Part shown: piece after piece, positions 32,375 through 41,675 of the stretch
How the letters are laid out: each line of letters opens with the position of its first letter
Position numbering within the stretch: the first letter of the stretch is position 1
From: Streptomyces sp. Tu 3180
GTDB taxonomy: Bacteria > Actinomycetota > Actinomycetes > Streptomycetales > Streptomycetaceae
DNA length: 64,000 bases
Direction of reading: 5' to 3'
Assembly: GCF_009852415.1 (NCBI RefSeq)
Contig: NZ_WOXS01000002.1
Location: forward strand, 3,884,001 to 3,948,000
The notes under the pieces: generated by a model
The model's input: only the letters and a program-made list of their open reading frames with translations
Told to the model about the DNA's origin: nothing
Databases searched by the model: none
Made by a program: the position numbers and the translations under genes

Positions 32375-33707
32375 GGTGCGAGCGTACGTGACGGCGGTAC
32401 GCCTGCGTCGCGGCCGTGTAGACGTCGGCCGTGGCGGCGGCCGCGGTGTCCCAGCCGAAGGACCGGGCGTGCCGGGCGGCGGCCTCGCCCATCCGGCCGG
32501 CGAGGTGCGGGTGGTCGGCGAAGTCGCGCAGCACGCGCGCGTAGGCGGCCGGGTCGTGGCCCTGGATCAGGAAGCCGGTGTGCCCGTCCCGCACGGCCAC
32601 CGGGAGGCCGCCGACCGCGGCGGCGAGCACCGGGGTGCCGGCCGCCTGCGCCTCTATGGCGACCAGGCCGAACGACTCGCTGTAGGACGGCATGACGAGG
32701 ACGGACGCGGCGCGGAACCAGTCCGCGAGCCGCTCCTGCCCGACCGGCGGGTGGAACCGTACGACGTCCGCGATGCCGAGGCGCGCGGCGAGCTTCTGCA
32801 GTCCCTCCGGCTTGGCGAGGCCGCTGCCGCTGGGGCCGCCGACCACGGGGACGCAGAGCCGCGAGCGCAGCTCGGGACGCTCGTCGAGCAGGACGGCGAC
32901 CGCGCGGAGCAGCACGTCGGGGGCCTTCAGGGGCTGGATGCGGCCGGCGAAGAGCGGGATCAGGGCGTCCTGGGGGAGGCCGAGGCGGGCCCGGGCGGCG
33001 GCGCGGCCGTCGGCCGGGCGGAAGCGGTCGAGGTTGACGCCGGGGTGGACGACGGCGACCTTGGCGGGGTCGGCGGCGTAGTGCCGCACCAGTTCGCCGG
33101 CCTCTTCGGCGGTGTTGGCGATCAGCCGGTCGGCGGCGGTGACGATCTGGGTCTCGCCGATGACGCGGGCGGCGGGCTCGGGGGTGTCGCCGTCGGCCAG
33201 GTTGGCGTTCTTGACCTTGGCCATGGTGTGCATGGCGTGCACCAGGGGGACGCCCCAGCGCTGGGCGGCGAGCCAGCCGACGTGGCCGGAGAGCCAGTAG
33301 TGGGAGTGGACCAGGTCGTAGTGGCCGGGGCGGTGGCCGGCCCAGGCCTGCATCACGCCGTGGGTGAAGGCGCACAGCTGGGCGGGCAGTTCCTCCTTGG
33401 CGAGGCCCTCGTAGGGGCCGGCGTCGACGTGCCGGACGAGGACGCCGGGGGCCAGCTCGACGGTGGGCGGGAGGGCGGCGGCGGTCGCGCGCGTGAAGAT
33501 CTCGACCTCGATGTCGATCGCGGCGAGGCGCTGCGCGAGTTCCACGATGTAGACGTTCATGCCGCCGGCGTCGCCGGTGCCCGGCTGGTGGAGCGGGGAG
33601 GTGTGCACGGAGAGCATCGCCACGCGGCGGGGCTGCCTGCGGTGCAGGCGCAGCCGCGGTGGTGCCGCCGGGGAGCGCCGCCCGAGCCTCGCGATGTACT
33701 GGCTCAC
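32367..33707 (-). CDS. mshA: D-inositol-3-phosphate glycosyltransferase (mycothiol step 1)
   Basis: 446 residues. MshA is a GT4 enzyme that transfers GlcNAc from UDP-GlcNAc to inositol 3-phosphate, the first committed step of mycothiol synthesis. The acceptor loop 'GDAGGMNVYIVELAQRL', 'HYDLVHSHYWLSG' and 'VHPGVNLDRFRP', 'AGRIQPLKAPDVLL' and the donor-site 'SYSESFGLVAIEAQAAG' are diagnostic. GTG 33707 is chosen because GGAGG lies 8 nt upstream; the frame extends to 33842 without homology-like sequence. It is translationally coupled to the ybjN gene and divergent from a methyltransferase. Confidence 0.93.
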   Translation of the reverse strand: MSQYIARLGRRSPAAPPRLRLHRRQPRRVAMLSVHTSPLHQPGTGDAGGMNVYIVELAQRLAAIDIEVEIFTRATAAALPPTVELAPGVLVRHVDAGPYEGLAKEELPAQLCAFTHGVMQAWAGHRPGHYDLVHSHYWLSGHVGWLAAQRWGVPLVHAMHTMAKVKNANLADGDTPEPAARVIGETQIVTAADRLIANTAEEAGELVRHYAADPAKVAVVHPGVNLDRFRPADGRAAARARLGLPQDALIPLFAGRIQPLKAPDVLLRAVAVLLDERPELRSRLCVPVVGGPSGSGLAKPEGLQKLAARLGIADVVRFHPPVGQERLADWFRAASVLVMPSYSESFGLVAIEAQAAGTPVLAAAVGGLPVAVRDGHTGFLIQGHDPAAYARVLRDFADHPHLAGRMGEAAARHARSFGWDTAAAATADVYTAATQAYRRHVRSHHG

Positions 33708-33929
33708 GTGGCGTTCCTCCTCGCTGCGGGTATGACCGTCGGAGGGTGGACGGCCCCTCCGCGGCGTCAACACCGGAGGGATCCGTTCCCATTTCCGGGT
33801 GCTCTCCCCGGACCGCCTTTTTGCCGAATCATTACCATTCATCGGTCAACCGTTCGAGAGGGTGACGCGTAGCACCCGCACCGCATCCGCGCCGGTGGCG
33901 CGGGCGGGTACCCGCATACCCTCGTACGC

Positions 33930-34787
33930 ATGACAGTCGTCCGCGCCGCCTCGCTCCCCCACGCCCGGCCCGGCCCGCGCGGGGGGACCCCCGTCGTGGG
34001 CACGGTGACGCGCGGGACGACCAACCCCAACCGGCTGCGCCGCATGGACCGCTGGATCGCGGCCACGCACGGCGCGGAACTGCGCCGCGCGGAGCGTCCC
34101 GTCACCGTCGACCTCGGCTACGGCGCGGCCCCCTGGACGGCGGTCGAGCTGCTGCACCGCCTGCGCTCCGTGGCGCCCCGCGTGCGCGTGGTGGGCGTCG
34201 AGATCGAGCCGGCCCGGGTCGCGGCCGCGCGGCCGTACGAGCGCGACGGGCTGGTCTTCCGGCACGGCGGCTTCGAGATCCCGGTCCCCGGGCGGCCGGT
34301 GCTGGTCCGCGCGGCGAACGTGCTGCGCCAGTACGACGAGGCGGAGGTCGCCGCCGTGTGGCGGCGGCTGTGCGCGCGGCTCGCGCCGGCCGACCCGGCG
34401 ACGGGCTCGCGCGGCGGGCTGCTGGTCGAGGGGACCTGCGACGAGATCGGGCGCCGGCACGTGTGGGTCGCCCTCGGGCCGGAGGGGCCGCGCACGGTCA
34501 CCTTCGCGACCCGGCTGGGCTCGCTGGAGCGCCCCTCGGACCTGGCGGAACGCCTGCCGAAGGCGCTCATCCACCGCAACGTCCCCGGGGAACCGGTGCA
34601 CGCCTTCCTGCGCGACTTCGACCGCGCCTGGGCGGCCGCCGCGCCCTACGCCTCGTACGGCGCCCGGCAGCGCTGGATCCGGGCGGTGCGGGACCTCGCG
34701 GCCCACTGGCCGGTGACGGACGGGCCGGCGCGGTGGCGGCAGGGCGAGGTCACGGTGCGCTGGGAGGCGCTGGCCCCGCGGAACTGA
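33930..34787 (+). CDS. Class I SAM-dependent methyltransferase-like protein
   Basis: 285 residues. 'VTVDLGYGAAPWTAVELLHRL' is a variant glycine-rich SAM-binding loop, followed by 'VVGVEIEPARVAAARPY' (acidic end of strand 2) and 'VRAANVLRQYDEAEV'. The rest includes 'TTNPNRLRRMDRWIAATHG', conserved in the actinobacterial family next to mshA. The substrate is unknown; the atypical loop (GYGAAP) means methyl transfer itself is not certain. It starts at ATG 33930. Confidence 0.8.
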   Translation: MTVVRAASLPHARPGPRGGTPVVGTVTRGTTNPNRLRRMDRWIAATHGAELRRAERPVTVDLGYGAAPWTAVELLHRLRSVAPRVRVVGVEIEPARVAAARPYERDGLVFRHGGFEIPVPGRPVLVRAANVLRQYDEAEVAAVWRRLCARLAPADPATGSRGGLLVEGTCDEIGRRHVWVALGPEGPRTVTFATRLGSLERPSDLAERLPKALIHRNVPGEPVHAFLRDFDRAWAAAAPYASYGARQRWIRAVRDLAAHWPVTDGPARWRQGEVTVRWEALAPRN

Positions 34788-35046
34788 CCCGGCGGCGGTC
34801 CCGGGGGCGGCCGTGGCGGTGGTGCCCTCAAGGCGGCGGCCCCCGCAGCCGCGCGTACCCCGGTCGGACGCGGGATCACGGGGTGAGGGGAACGATCACC
34901 GTGAGTCGTTCGTCACATCGGCGGGATGATCACCGCGCCGGGAGGAAACGGCGGAAAGGAGAGGGTCTGTCGTTTCGCGCGCCGACGTGGCAACATCCCC
35001 CGGGCAACCGGATGTTACTGGTGGTTAACCAGCGGGAGGCGGATCC
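34788..35046. other. Upstream region of NlpC/P60 gene
   Basis: 259 nt. It holds two direct copies of GATCACCG near 34896 and 34927, and GTTAC-N5-GTTAA at 35014-35028, which resembles an MtrA half-site pair but lies very near the start codon. No c-di-AMP riboswitch of the ydaO type, which often precedes such genes, was recognised. Confidence 0.45.
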
Positions 35047-36144
35047 ATGCGGACGGGCAAGCGCGGGCTGATCACAGTGGCCGTGACCGTGGTCTGTGCG
35101 GTCACGGTGCTGGCGGCACCAGGCACGGCGTTCGCGGAACCCGCTCCCCCGCCGCCCCCGGGCGCGAGCGCGAGCGCGACCGTCCCGGCCGCCACCGACG
35201 AGGACCTGGAAGCCGTGCGCGAGAAGCTCGACCGGCTCTACCGCGCGGCGGCCGTCGCCACCGACGAGTACAACGACGCGGAGGAGAAGGCGAAGAGGCA
35301 GTCCGCCGAGATCGTCCGGCTGGCCAGGAAGATCGTCAAGGGCCAGGAGAGGCTGGACCGGCTGAGGGAGCGCGCGGGCGCCGCGGCCGCCGCCCAGTAC
35401 CGCGGTGGCGGGCTGCCGCCCGAGGCGCACCTGATGCTGAGCGACGACCCGCAGGAGTTCCTGGACGGTGCGGACCGGGTGCGCCAGGGCGCGCACGCGA
35501 CCAAGGGACTGCTCGGCGAACTGACCCGCACCCAGCAGGACTTGGAGCGGTACGCCGAGGACGCCGACGCGCAGTGGCGCAAGCTGGAGGCGGGCCGCAA
35601 GGCCAAGGCCAAGGCGCAGAAGAAGATCGAGAAGCAGATCGAGGCGGCCGAGAGGCTCGAGTCCGCGCTGGAGAAGGAGGAGCGGGAGCGCCTGGCCCGG
35701 CTGGAGGAGCGGGCCGCGCAGGAGGCGCAGGCCACCTGGCTGAGCTCCGGCATCCTCGACGAGATCCGGGGCGAGGCGACCGCGCAGGGCGAGAAGGCCG
35801 TGGCGTACGCCACCGCGCAGATCGGCAAGCCGTACCAGTGGGGCGCCGAGGGCCCGAAGGCGTACGACTGCTCCGGGCTGACCTCACAGGCCTGGGCGTC
35901 GGCGGGGCGGGGCATCCCGCGCACCTCGCAGGCGCAGTGGCGGCAGCTGGAGAAGGTCGGCATCGAGGACATGCGCCCCGGTGACCTCGTCATCTACTTC
36001 GGCGACGCCAGCCACGTCGGGATGTACATCGGGGACGGCTCCGTCGTGCACGCCCCGCGTCCGGGGCGGACGGTGACGATCGCGGGGGCCGGATCGATGC
36101 CGATCCTGGGAGTGGTGCGCCCGGACCCGGGCACGGCGTCGTGA
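35047..36144 (+). CDS. Secreted NlpC/P60 peptidoglycan hydrolase
   Basis: 365 residues. Signal peptide 1-30 (ending AFA), a short Pro/Ala linker, then a long coiled coil (about 50-235) like the auto-inhibitory helices of RipA/CwlO-type enzymes. The C-terminal NlpC/P60 catalytic domain has Cys in 'AYDCSGLTSQAW', His in 'DASHVGMYIGDG' and a third polar position at 'VVHAPRPG'. It cleaves D-Glu-meso-DAP/LL-DAP bonds in cell-wall peptides during growth or germination. GGGAGG lies 8 nt before the ATG. Confidence 0.92.
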   Translation: MRTGKRGLITVAVTVVCAVTVLAAPGTAFAEPAPPPPPGASASATVPAATDEDLEAVREKLDRLYRAAAVATDEYNDAEEKAKRQSAEIVRLARKIVKGQERLDRLRERAGAAAAAQYRGGGLPPEAHLMLSDDPQEFLDGADRVRQGAHATKGLLGELTRTQQDLERYAEDADAQWRKLEAGRKAKAKAQKKIEKQIEAAERLESALEKEERERLARLEERAAQEAQATWLSSGILDEIRGEATAQGEKAVAYATAQIGKPYQWGAEGPKAYDCSGLTSQAWASAGRGIPRTSQAQWRQLEKVGIEDMRPGDLVIYFGDASHVGMYIGDGSVVHAPRPGRTVTIAGAGSMPILGVVRPDPGTAS

Positions 36145-36424
36145 CCCGGCCCACATGGATCTTGCCGTCAAACCCCCCGCGGACGTGACGTTCGTCATTC
36201 CCGCGGCTCCTCCGGCCTGTCCAACTGCGGTAGCAAACGCGGCATATGACAGTGGCCGATGGCGGACCGACGTGCGCCACACCATTCCGCTGCGGCGCCG
36301 TCACCCGCTATCGTCCCGGATCGAAAAGGGGCATCCCCCGCTCGCACGGAGGTGCGGGCCCAGGGAAGGGCCGAGATCCCTCGCCCCCACCGTGCCCTCG
36401 GGGGGAGGGAAGGAACCCGGAACC

Positions 36425-37723
36425 ATGCCCGCACCCGTACCGCGGCAGAGAGCGATCCCGGCCGCGGAGAGCGGTCAGGCGCCGGCCCCGTCCGAGAACA
36501 CCGCGGACACCACCAGGGCCGCGCCGGACAGGGCCGAGACGACCGCCCACACCAACCTCACACTGCTGCTGATCGAGGACGACCCCGGCGGCTCGCCGAT
36601 CGTGCCGGACCTGCTCGACCAGGCCGGCAAGCCGATCCGCGTCCGCACCGCCCGCAACCTCACCGAGGCCGAGCGGCTGCTCACCGACGACGTCCACTGC
36701 ATCCTGCTCGACCTCGCGCTGTCCGCGCCCGGCCGGCCGGGCGGCGATGACGACGAGCTCGCCGTGCTCAGGCACGTGCTGGAGCTGGCGCCCCGGCACG
36801 CCGTCCTCGCCCTGACCGGGGCCGACGACACCGAGCGCGGCGCGGAGGCGGTACGGGTGGGCGCCCAGGACTACCTCGTCCGCGACGAACTGGACGGCCG
36901 GCTGCTGAGCCGGGCGATCCGCTACGCGGTGGAGCGCAAGCGTTCCGAATCGGCCGAGCGCCGGCTCGCCGAGGGGCGCGTGCGCGCCCAGGAGAACCGC
37001 CGCCTGGAACGCGGCCTGCTGCCGACACCGCTGCTGGAGGGCTCCTCGCTCCGCTTCGCCGCCCGCTACCGCCCCGGCCGCTCACGCGCCCTGCTCGGCG
37101 GCGACTTCTACGACGTCGTCCGCACCCCGGACGGCACCGTGCACGCCATGATCGGCGACGTCTGCGGCCACGGCCCGGACGAGGCCGCCCTCGGCGTGGA
37201 GCTGCGCATCGCCTGGCGCGCGCTGACCCTGGCGGGGCTGTGCGGCGACCAGCTGCTGGGCACGCTCCAGCAGGTGCTGGAGCACGAACGCGCGGACGAC
37301 GAGATCTTCGCGACCCTGTGCACCGTCGACATCGCCCCGGACGGCCGCCGGGCCGGCCTGTGCCTGGCCGGCCACCCGTCGCCGCTGCTCGCCCGCCCGG
37401 ACCTGCCCGCGCGGCTGCTGCCGTACGACAACAACGGCCCGGCGCTCGGTCTGCTGCCCGGCGCCCGCTGGCCGCGGATGCAGGTGGAGCTGGGCGCCGA
37501 GTGGAGCCTGATGCTCTACACCGACGGCCTGATCGAGGGCCGGGTCGGCGACAGCGGGGAGCGGCTCGGCCAGGACGGCATGGTGGAGATGGTCCGCCGG
37601 CAGCTCTCCGAGGGCCTGCGCGGCGAGGCGCTGCTGCGGGCCGCCGTCAACGAGGTCCGGAACCTCAACGGGGGCGAGCTGACGGACGACGTGGCCGTGC
37701 TGCTGCTGGACCGGACGGGCTGA
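36425..37723 (+). CDS. Response regulator fused to PP2C-type (SpoIIE-like) phosphatase
   Basis: 432 residues. A disordered N-terminus (~40) precedes a receiver domain ('LLIEDDPGGSPIV', phospho-Asp in 'CILLDLALSAPG', Lys region 'GAQDYLVRDEL'), a short coiled coil, then a PP2C/SpoIIE domain with 'LLGGDFYDVVRTPDG', 'IGDVCGHGPDEAALG' and 'LMLYTDGLIEGR', and 'DDVAVLLLDR'. The acidic metal-binding Asp residues are intact. Such proteins dephosphorylate anti-anti-sigma factors in a phosphorylation-controlled way. The ATG at 36425 follows a good purine-rich stretch (GGGAGGGAAGG). No kinase partner is adjacent. Confidence 0.9.
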   Translation: MPAPVPRQRAIPAAESGQAPAPSENTADTTRAAPDRAETTAHTNLTLLLIEDDPGGSPIVPDLLDQAGKPIRVRTARNLTEAERLLTDDVHCILLDLALSAPGRPGGDDDELAVLRHVLELAPRHAVLALTGADDTERGAEAVRVGAQDYLVRDELDGRLLSRAIRYAVERKRSESAERRLAEGRVRAQENRRLERGLLPTPLLEGSSLRFAARYRPGRSRALLGGDFYDVVRTPDGTVHAMIGDVCGHGPDEAALGVELRIAWRALTLAGLCGDQLLGTLQQVLEHERADDEIFATLCTVDIAPDGRRAGLCLAGHPSPLLARPDLPARLLPYDNNGPALGLLPGARWPRMQVELGAEWSLMLYTDGLIEGRVGDSGERLGQDGMVEMVRRQLSEGLRGEALLRAAVNEVRNLNGGELTDDVAVLLLDRTG

Positions 37724-37861
37724 GCGGGACACCGCCGTTCCGGGTTCCGCCGCGCGCCGGGCAGCGGTCGCGTGCGGCCGGTCGGGCCGGCGCCCGCGGA
37801 GCCGCACGGGGACACGGCCCCGCGCCCTGGGGACACGGCCCCGCGCCCCCTGCCCGTCCTC

Positions 37862-38212
37862 CTACCGGCCGCCGTTCCACGGGCCGTACGGGCCGTCGCT
37901 GCTGGAGCCCTTGCGGCTGCGTCCGCCACCGGGGAGGCCGCGCAGGGCGGGACGGACGTCGACCATGTACACGATGGTCGCGATCAACCCGATGATCGGC
38001 AGGAACGACAGGATGCCGAAGATCAGGCTCACCACGAGCGCCAGGCCGAGGATGATCAGCCAGAAGGGCTTGGTCTGCTTGTCGGCCGCGCGGTAGGCGT
38101 CCTCGCGGCGCGTGGCGGCGTCGATCAGCGCGAAACCGCTGAAAAGGACCAGGGCCATGTTCAGCAACGACATGAACCCGGCGAATCCCTGCATCAGCAC
38201 TACGTCCACCAC
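37862..38212 (-). CDS. DUF2516 membrane protein
   Basis: 116 residues with three predicted membrane helices: about 8-30, 49-70 and 73-92. 'AATRREDAYRAADKQTKPFW' in the first loop and 'MVDVRPALRGL' after the last helix are typical of DUF2516. It is a small integral membrane protein of unknown role, conserved beside the HbhA-like gene, which lies 123 nt upstream on the same strand. The tail is Gly/Ser/Arg-rich. Confidence 0.85.
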   Translation of the reverse strand: MVDVVLMQGFAGFMSLLNMALVLFSGFALIDAATRREDAYRAADKQTKPFWLIILGLALVVSLIFGILSFLPIIGLIATIVYMVDVRPALRGLPGGGRSRKGSSSDGPYGPWNGGR

Positions 38213-38335
38213 CCGACTCGGCTCGTCCCTACGCGGTCACCGTACCCGCAACCGCCGGCCGGCTACCCGGACAACGGGCCGGGCACCGCGAGAGTGCCCG
38301 GCCCGCCCGTCGCGCCGTCCGATCCGTCCCGCCGC

Positions 38336-38971
38336 TCACTTGGCGGGCGGGGTCGTCCTCTTCGGCGGCGTGGTCCTGCGCGCCGGAGCCTTCCTCGCGG
38401 CGGCCTTCTTCTCCTCGGCGGACTCGGTGCCGTCGGCGGCCCCGGTCCCGTTGGCCCCCACTGGCCTGCCGTCCGCGGCCCCGACCGGCTCGGGCCGGGA
38501 CACGTGCTTCGGTTCGGCGGACGGCTCGACGGCCACGGCGATGTCCTCGATGCCCTCGGCGGCCTCGCCGCGCCAGGTCCGCACGGCCTGTTCGCCGTGC
38601 TCGGCGACCTTCTCGTAGGCCTCCCGGGCCTTGACCGCGTACTCCGCGGCGACGCCGACCCCGCGCAGCGCGAGGCCCTGGGCGGTCTCACCGAACTTCT
38701 TCAGGTCGGTGTCGAGCGAACCGAAGAACTCGCCGACCTTGGCCTGCAGGGTCTCCTGCGTCTCCCGGACCCGGAGGGTCGCCTTCTCCTGGACGGCCTT
38801 GGGGTCGGTGTTGCGGACGGCCTCGATGCGGGCCGGCGCCTCGGTGCGCAACTGCTCCACCAGGGCCGGCACCTTCTTGGCCTGCTGCAGGGCGAGGTCG
38901 GCGGTGCCCGCGGCGAAGTAGAGCGGGGTCGGGTTGCTGAAGGTCTTGCGCAGGTCGTCGGTGATGGCCAT
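38336..38971 (-). CDS. HbhA-like helical protein with basic Lys/Arg/Pro tail
   Basis: 211 residues. 'PLYFAAGTADLALQQAKKVP' then a long amphipathic coiled coil to about residue 130, a flexible acidic linker, and a C-terminus of alternating Lys, Arg, Ala and Pro. This resembles mycobacterial heparin-binding haemagglutinin (HbhA), where the basic tail binds sulfated glycans and lipids. In Streptomyces it may instead associate with membranes or DNA. The XRE regulator lies 77 nt upstream on the same strand, and DUF2516 follows; they may form one transcript. Confidence 0.75.
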   Translation of the reverse strand: MAITDDLRKTFSNPTPLYFAAGTADLALQQAKKVPALVEQLRTEAPARIEAVRNTDPKAVQEKATLRVRETQETLQAKVGEFFGSLDTDLKKFGETAQGLALRGVGVAAEYAVKAREAYEKVAEHGEQAVRTWRGEAAEGIEDIAVAVEPSAEPKHVSRPEPVGAADGRPVGANGTGAADGTESAEEKKAAARKAPARRTTPPKRTTPPAK

Positions 38972-39048
38972 GGTGATGGTCCTCCCGGATTCGTTCTCGG
39001 CTGAGGGTTCGTGTGGTCCGCGGCGGGCGTCCGGTGCCCTGGTCCGGC

Positions 39049-39654
39049 TCAGCCGGCCGTCCGCCGCGGACCGGTGTCGCTGCCGCCGCCCCTGCGGGGA
39101 CGGCGCTCGGCGGGCCTGCCGCCCTGGTCGGTGGAGCCGTGGCGCCCGGCGGACTCGCCGCCGGCCGTACGGCTCCGACGTATCGCGGCACCGCCGTCCG
39201 GGACGTCCCCCGCACGGTCGCTCCCGTCGACGGCGTCGGAGACCTCGGCCGCCCCGGCGGTCCCGGTCGTCGCCTCACCGCCCTCGGCGCCCCCAAACCC
39301 GTTCTCCTTGCGGAAGGACTCGTAGATCTGGAGCAGCACCTGCTTCTGACGCTCGGTCAGCGTGGGGTCGGAGAGGAGGACGGCCCGCGTCGCCCCTTCC
39401 CGCCGGTCCTCCTCCCCGCCCCGCTCGGCGTCGAGGATGCCGGCCCGGACGTACAGCGTCTCGGCGGAGATCCGCAGCGCCTTGGCGACCTGCTGGAGCA
39501 CCTCCGCGCTCGGCTTGCGCAGCCCGCGCTCGATCTGACTGAGGTACGGATTGGACACCCCGGCGGCATCGGCGAGCTGCCGCAGCGACAACTGCGCGCT
39601 GCGCCGCTGCTCGCGCAGGTACTCACCGAGATTGCCGACGTTGAGCGATGCCAT
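39049..39654 (-). CDS. XRE-family DNA-binding regulator
   Basis: 201 residues. The helix-turn-helix (about 8-63) is 'LREQRRSAQLSLRQLADAAG' plus 'VSNPYLSQIERGLRKPSAEV'. A middle segment 'TERQKQVLLQIYESFRKENG' is typical of the family next to HbhA-like genes. The C-terminal ~80 residues are low-complexity (Gly/Ala/Arg). ATG 39654 has a GGTGGAGGC site. A perfect palindrome with a 2-nt centre lies 31-48 nt upstream, next to a -10-like stretch, suggesting autoregulation, and the HbhA-like gene downstream is a likely second target. Confidence 0.87.
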   Translation of the reverse strand: MASLNVGNLGEYLREQRRSAQLSLRQLADAAGVSNPYLSQIERGLRKPSAEVLQQVAKALRISAETLYVRAGILDAERGGEEDRREGATRAVLLSDPTLTERQKQVLLQIYESFRKENGFGGAEGGEATTGTAGAAEVSDAVDGSDRAGDVPDGGAAIRRSRTAGGESAGRHGSTDQGGRPAERRPRRGGGSDTGPRRTAG

Positions 39655-39684
39655 GCCTCCACCCTGCCCCACCCTGCTAACTAT

Positions 39685-39702
39685 TGCAAGCATCTGCTTG
39701 CA
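39685..39702. promoter_or_regulatory. 18-bp palindromic operator upstream of XRE gene
   Basis: TGCAAGCA-TC-TGCTTGCA is a perfect inverted repeat in an A/T-richer patch. It ends about 31 nt before the XRE start codon, where the regulator could block its own promoter. Confidence 0.7.
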
Positions 39703-39882
39703 GGAGTGTGTCGCCGGGTGCTCCGAGCGGACGGAAGGTCTCCGGGTACGCCTCTCCGGCCGTGCCCGCGGTCGTCGTGGCCGGCCGGCTCCGCGCGGCG
39801 GGCCGCGGGTCCGGCGGGGCACCGGCCGCACACGGCCCGGCAGGACCACCGCCGGCCGCCACCGGCCCGAACGGCGGCGCCG

Positions 39883-40548
39883 TCACGCCGTCCCGCAGCG
39901 ACCGCGAAGGATCTCCACGCCCTCGCCCTCGAGTTCGTCGCAGTGCGCCGCGCGTCCGGTCATGGCCATCACCAGGGCCAGGGTGGGGCCGGACACGAGC
40001 GGCCCCGAACCGGTCGTGAAAGGGCCGTCGTCCGCGACGAGTTCCAGCCCGTCCACGCGTCCCTTGGCGACGACCACGAGGTCCGAGCCCCGGTAGTACT
40101 CGGCCACCCGGGTGAGGACCTCGACCGGGTGAGCGCGGCGGACGCCCAGCGGACGCCGGATGTCCTCCCCGTGCACGATCGTCTCGCCCAGCATGGCCAC
40201 GACGGGCAGGGGAGGCTTGGTGGTGCTCGGGACGACGCGCCGGAACCGCTCGAGGGTCTCGGCCGGGGTCGTGCCCAACTGCTCGGCCAGCCGCACGGCC
40301 ACCTGCCGGTCGAAGTCGAACCGGCAGCGGATCACCCCCGCCATCCAGCGCACGGCGTTGAGGCTCGCGCCCGCGGTGAGGTGCGCGAGCACCTCGCGCA
40401 CCGTCAGGCCGGTGCAGAGCGACGGCCTTTCCCACTGCTCGTCGGTGATGTCCGCGAGATCGGCCGCCAGCGCGGCTCGCTCGGCGTGGACCAAGGGCCA
40501 GTCCCCGGTCCTGCGGCTGCGGGCGGTCGTCACTGCCGGATCGGTCAT
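39883..40548 (-). CDS. Mycothiol-dependent maleylpyruvate isomerase-family (DinB-fold) protein
   Basis: 221 residues. The N-terminal helix bundle has 'LCTGLTVREVLAHLTAGA' with the metal-ligand His of the TIGR03083 group, and a second His in 'ETIVHGEDIRRPLG'. Members use mycothiol or a metal for thiol transfer or detoxification. The window also carries mshA, so the cofactor is made. ATG 40548 begins it; the longer open frame upstream is antisense to the DinB gene. The specific substrate is unknown. Confidence 0.8.
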   Translation of the reverse strand: MTDPAVTTARSRRTGDWPLVHAERAALAADLADITDEQWERPSLCTGLTVREVLAHLTAGASLNAVRWMAGVIRCRFDFDRQVAVRLAEQLGTTPAETLERFRRVVPSTTKPPLPVVAMLGETIVHGEDIRRPLGVRRAHPVEVLTRVAEYYRGSDLVVVAKGRVDGLELVADDGPFTTGSGPLVSGPTLALVMAMTGRAAHCDELEGEGVEILRGRCGTA

Positions 40549-40808
40549 GGGGAAGGGTCTCCTGTCACGGATCGTGCTCCAGCGTCGCTCCCGGGCCGGT
40601 TCGGGCATCCGGCACGGGCGTCCGCAGGGGAGACCGGCACTGCGGTGCGGAGTCATCGCCGGTGGGCGACTTCTCTGCGTGCGGCCCACCGCCGAGACGG
40701 CCGAAGCGCCCCGTCCCGTCCCGGACTCGTCCGGAACGGGACGGGGCGGGGCGGAAGGGAACGGGAAAAGGCGTGGGCCGGGGTTCGCGCGGGCGGCAGA
40801 CTGGCCCC

Positions 40809-41408
40809 ATGACCGCCACGGACCCCAAGGCCGACCTCCACTTCTACCTGCAGTCCGCCCGCGACGCCCTGCTGTGGAAACTCGAAGGGCTCTCGGAGTA
40901 CGACGCCCGCCGCCCGCTGACGCCGACCGGCACCAACCTCCTGGGCCTGGTGAAGCACACGGCCGGCGTGGAACTGGGCTACCTCGGCGACACCTTCGGA
41001 CGCCCGTCGGGCGAGCCGCTGCCCTGGCTGGAGGACGGCGCCGAGCCCAACGCGGACATGTGGGCCACCGCCGACGAGTCACGCGAGCACGTCGTGGAGC
41101 TCTACCGCCGGGCGTGGGCGCACGCGGACGCGACGGTCGACGCACTGCCGCTGGACACGGTCGGCAGGGTGCCGTGGTGGCCCGACGGCAAGGACGAGGT
41201 GACGCTGCACCACGCCGTGACGCGCGTGATCGCCGACACGCACCGGCACGCCGGGCACGCCGACATCCTGCGGGAACTCCTGGACGGCTCGGTGGGGATG
41301 AGGAAGGACAACCCCGCCGTGCCGCCGGACGACCCGGCGGGGTGGGAGGCCCACCGCGACCGGCTGGAACGCGCGGCCCGGGAGGCCGAGCGGAACGCGC
41401 GCCGGTAG
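40809..41408 (+). CDS. DinB family protein
   Basis: 199 residues, a four-helix bundle of the DinB/DUF664 type. Metal-ligand His positions are in 'LGLVKHTAGVELGYLG' and 'VTRVIADTHRHAGHADILRE', giving the conserved three-His site. Probably a metal-dependent thiol-transferase-like protein. It is divergent from the related family member at 39883-40548, with 260 nt between starts, so two DinB-fold proteins are neighbours. ATG 40809. Confidence 0.85.
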   Translation: MTATDPKADLHFYLQSARDALLWKLEGLSEYDARRPLTPTGTNLLGLVKHTAGVELGYLGDTFGRPSGEPLPWLEDGAEPNADMWATADESREHVVELYRRAWAHADATVDALPLDTVGRVPWWPDGKDEVTLHHAVTRVIADTHRHAGHADILRELLDGSVGMRKDNPAVPPDDPAGWEAHRDRLERAAREAERNARR

Positions 41409-41675
41409 GCGCCCCGGTGCCCGCAGGGCGGCTCCCCTGCCCGCGGCCCCCCCTGCGGTCTCCCGCTGCCTCCCGCTGCCTCCCGTGATGCTCCTCCCCG
41501 CCCCTCACCCGCGGCAGGGACCCGCGTCCGCGGGGCTCCCCTCGCCGGCGGGCGCGGCCGAGGCCCCCACACCCACTTTTTTGTGCGTACTTGGCAGCCC
41601 GGCGCCGCGCGGCGAACCTTGAGAGGGACGGCGGGCAGGGCACCGGACGGGGAAGGGAGCGGGATCGGTCAGCCG

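Noticed and set aside
35014..35030. MtrA-binding site before the NlpC/P60 gene
   Set aside because: GTTAC-N5-GTTAA resembles half the consensus but lies 17 nt from the start codon and may be chance.
34788..35046. c-di-AMP (ydaO) riboswitch upstream of the NlpC/P60 gene
   Set aside because: Expected for some Streptomyces hydrolases, but the conserved core sequences were not found here.
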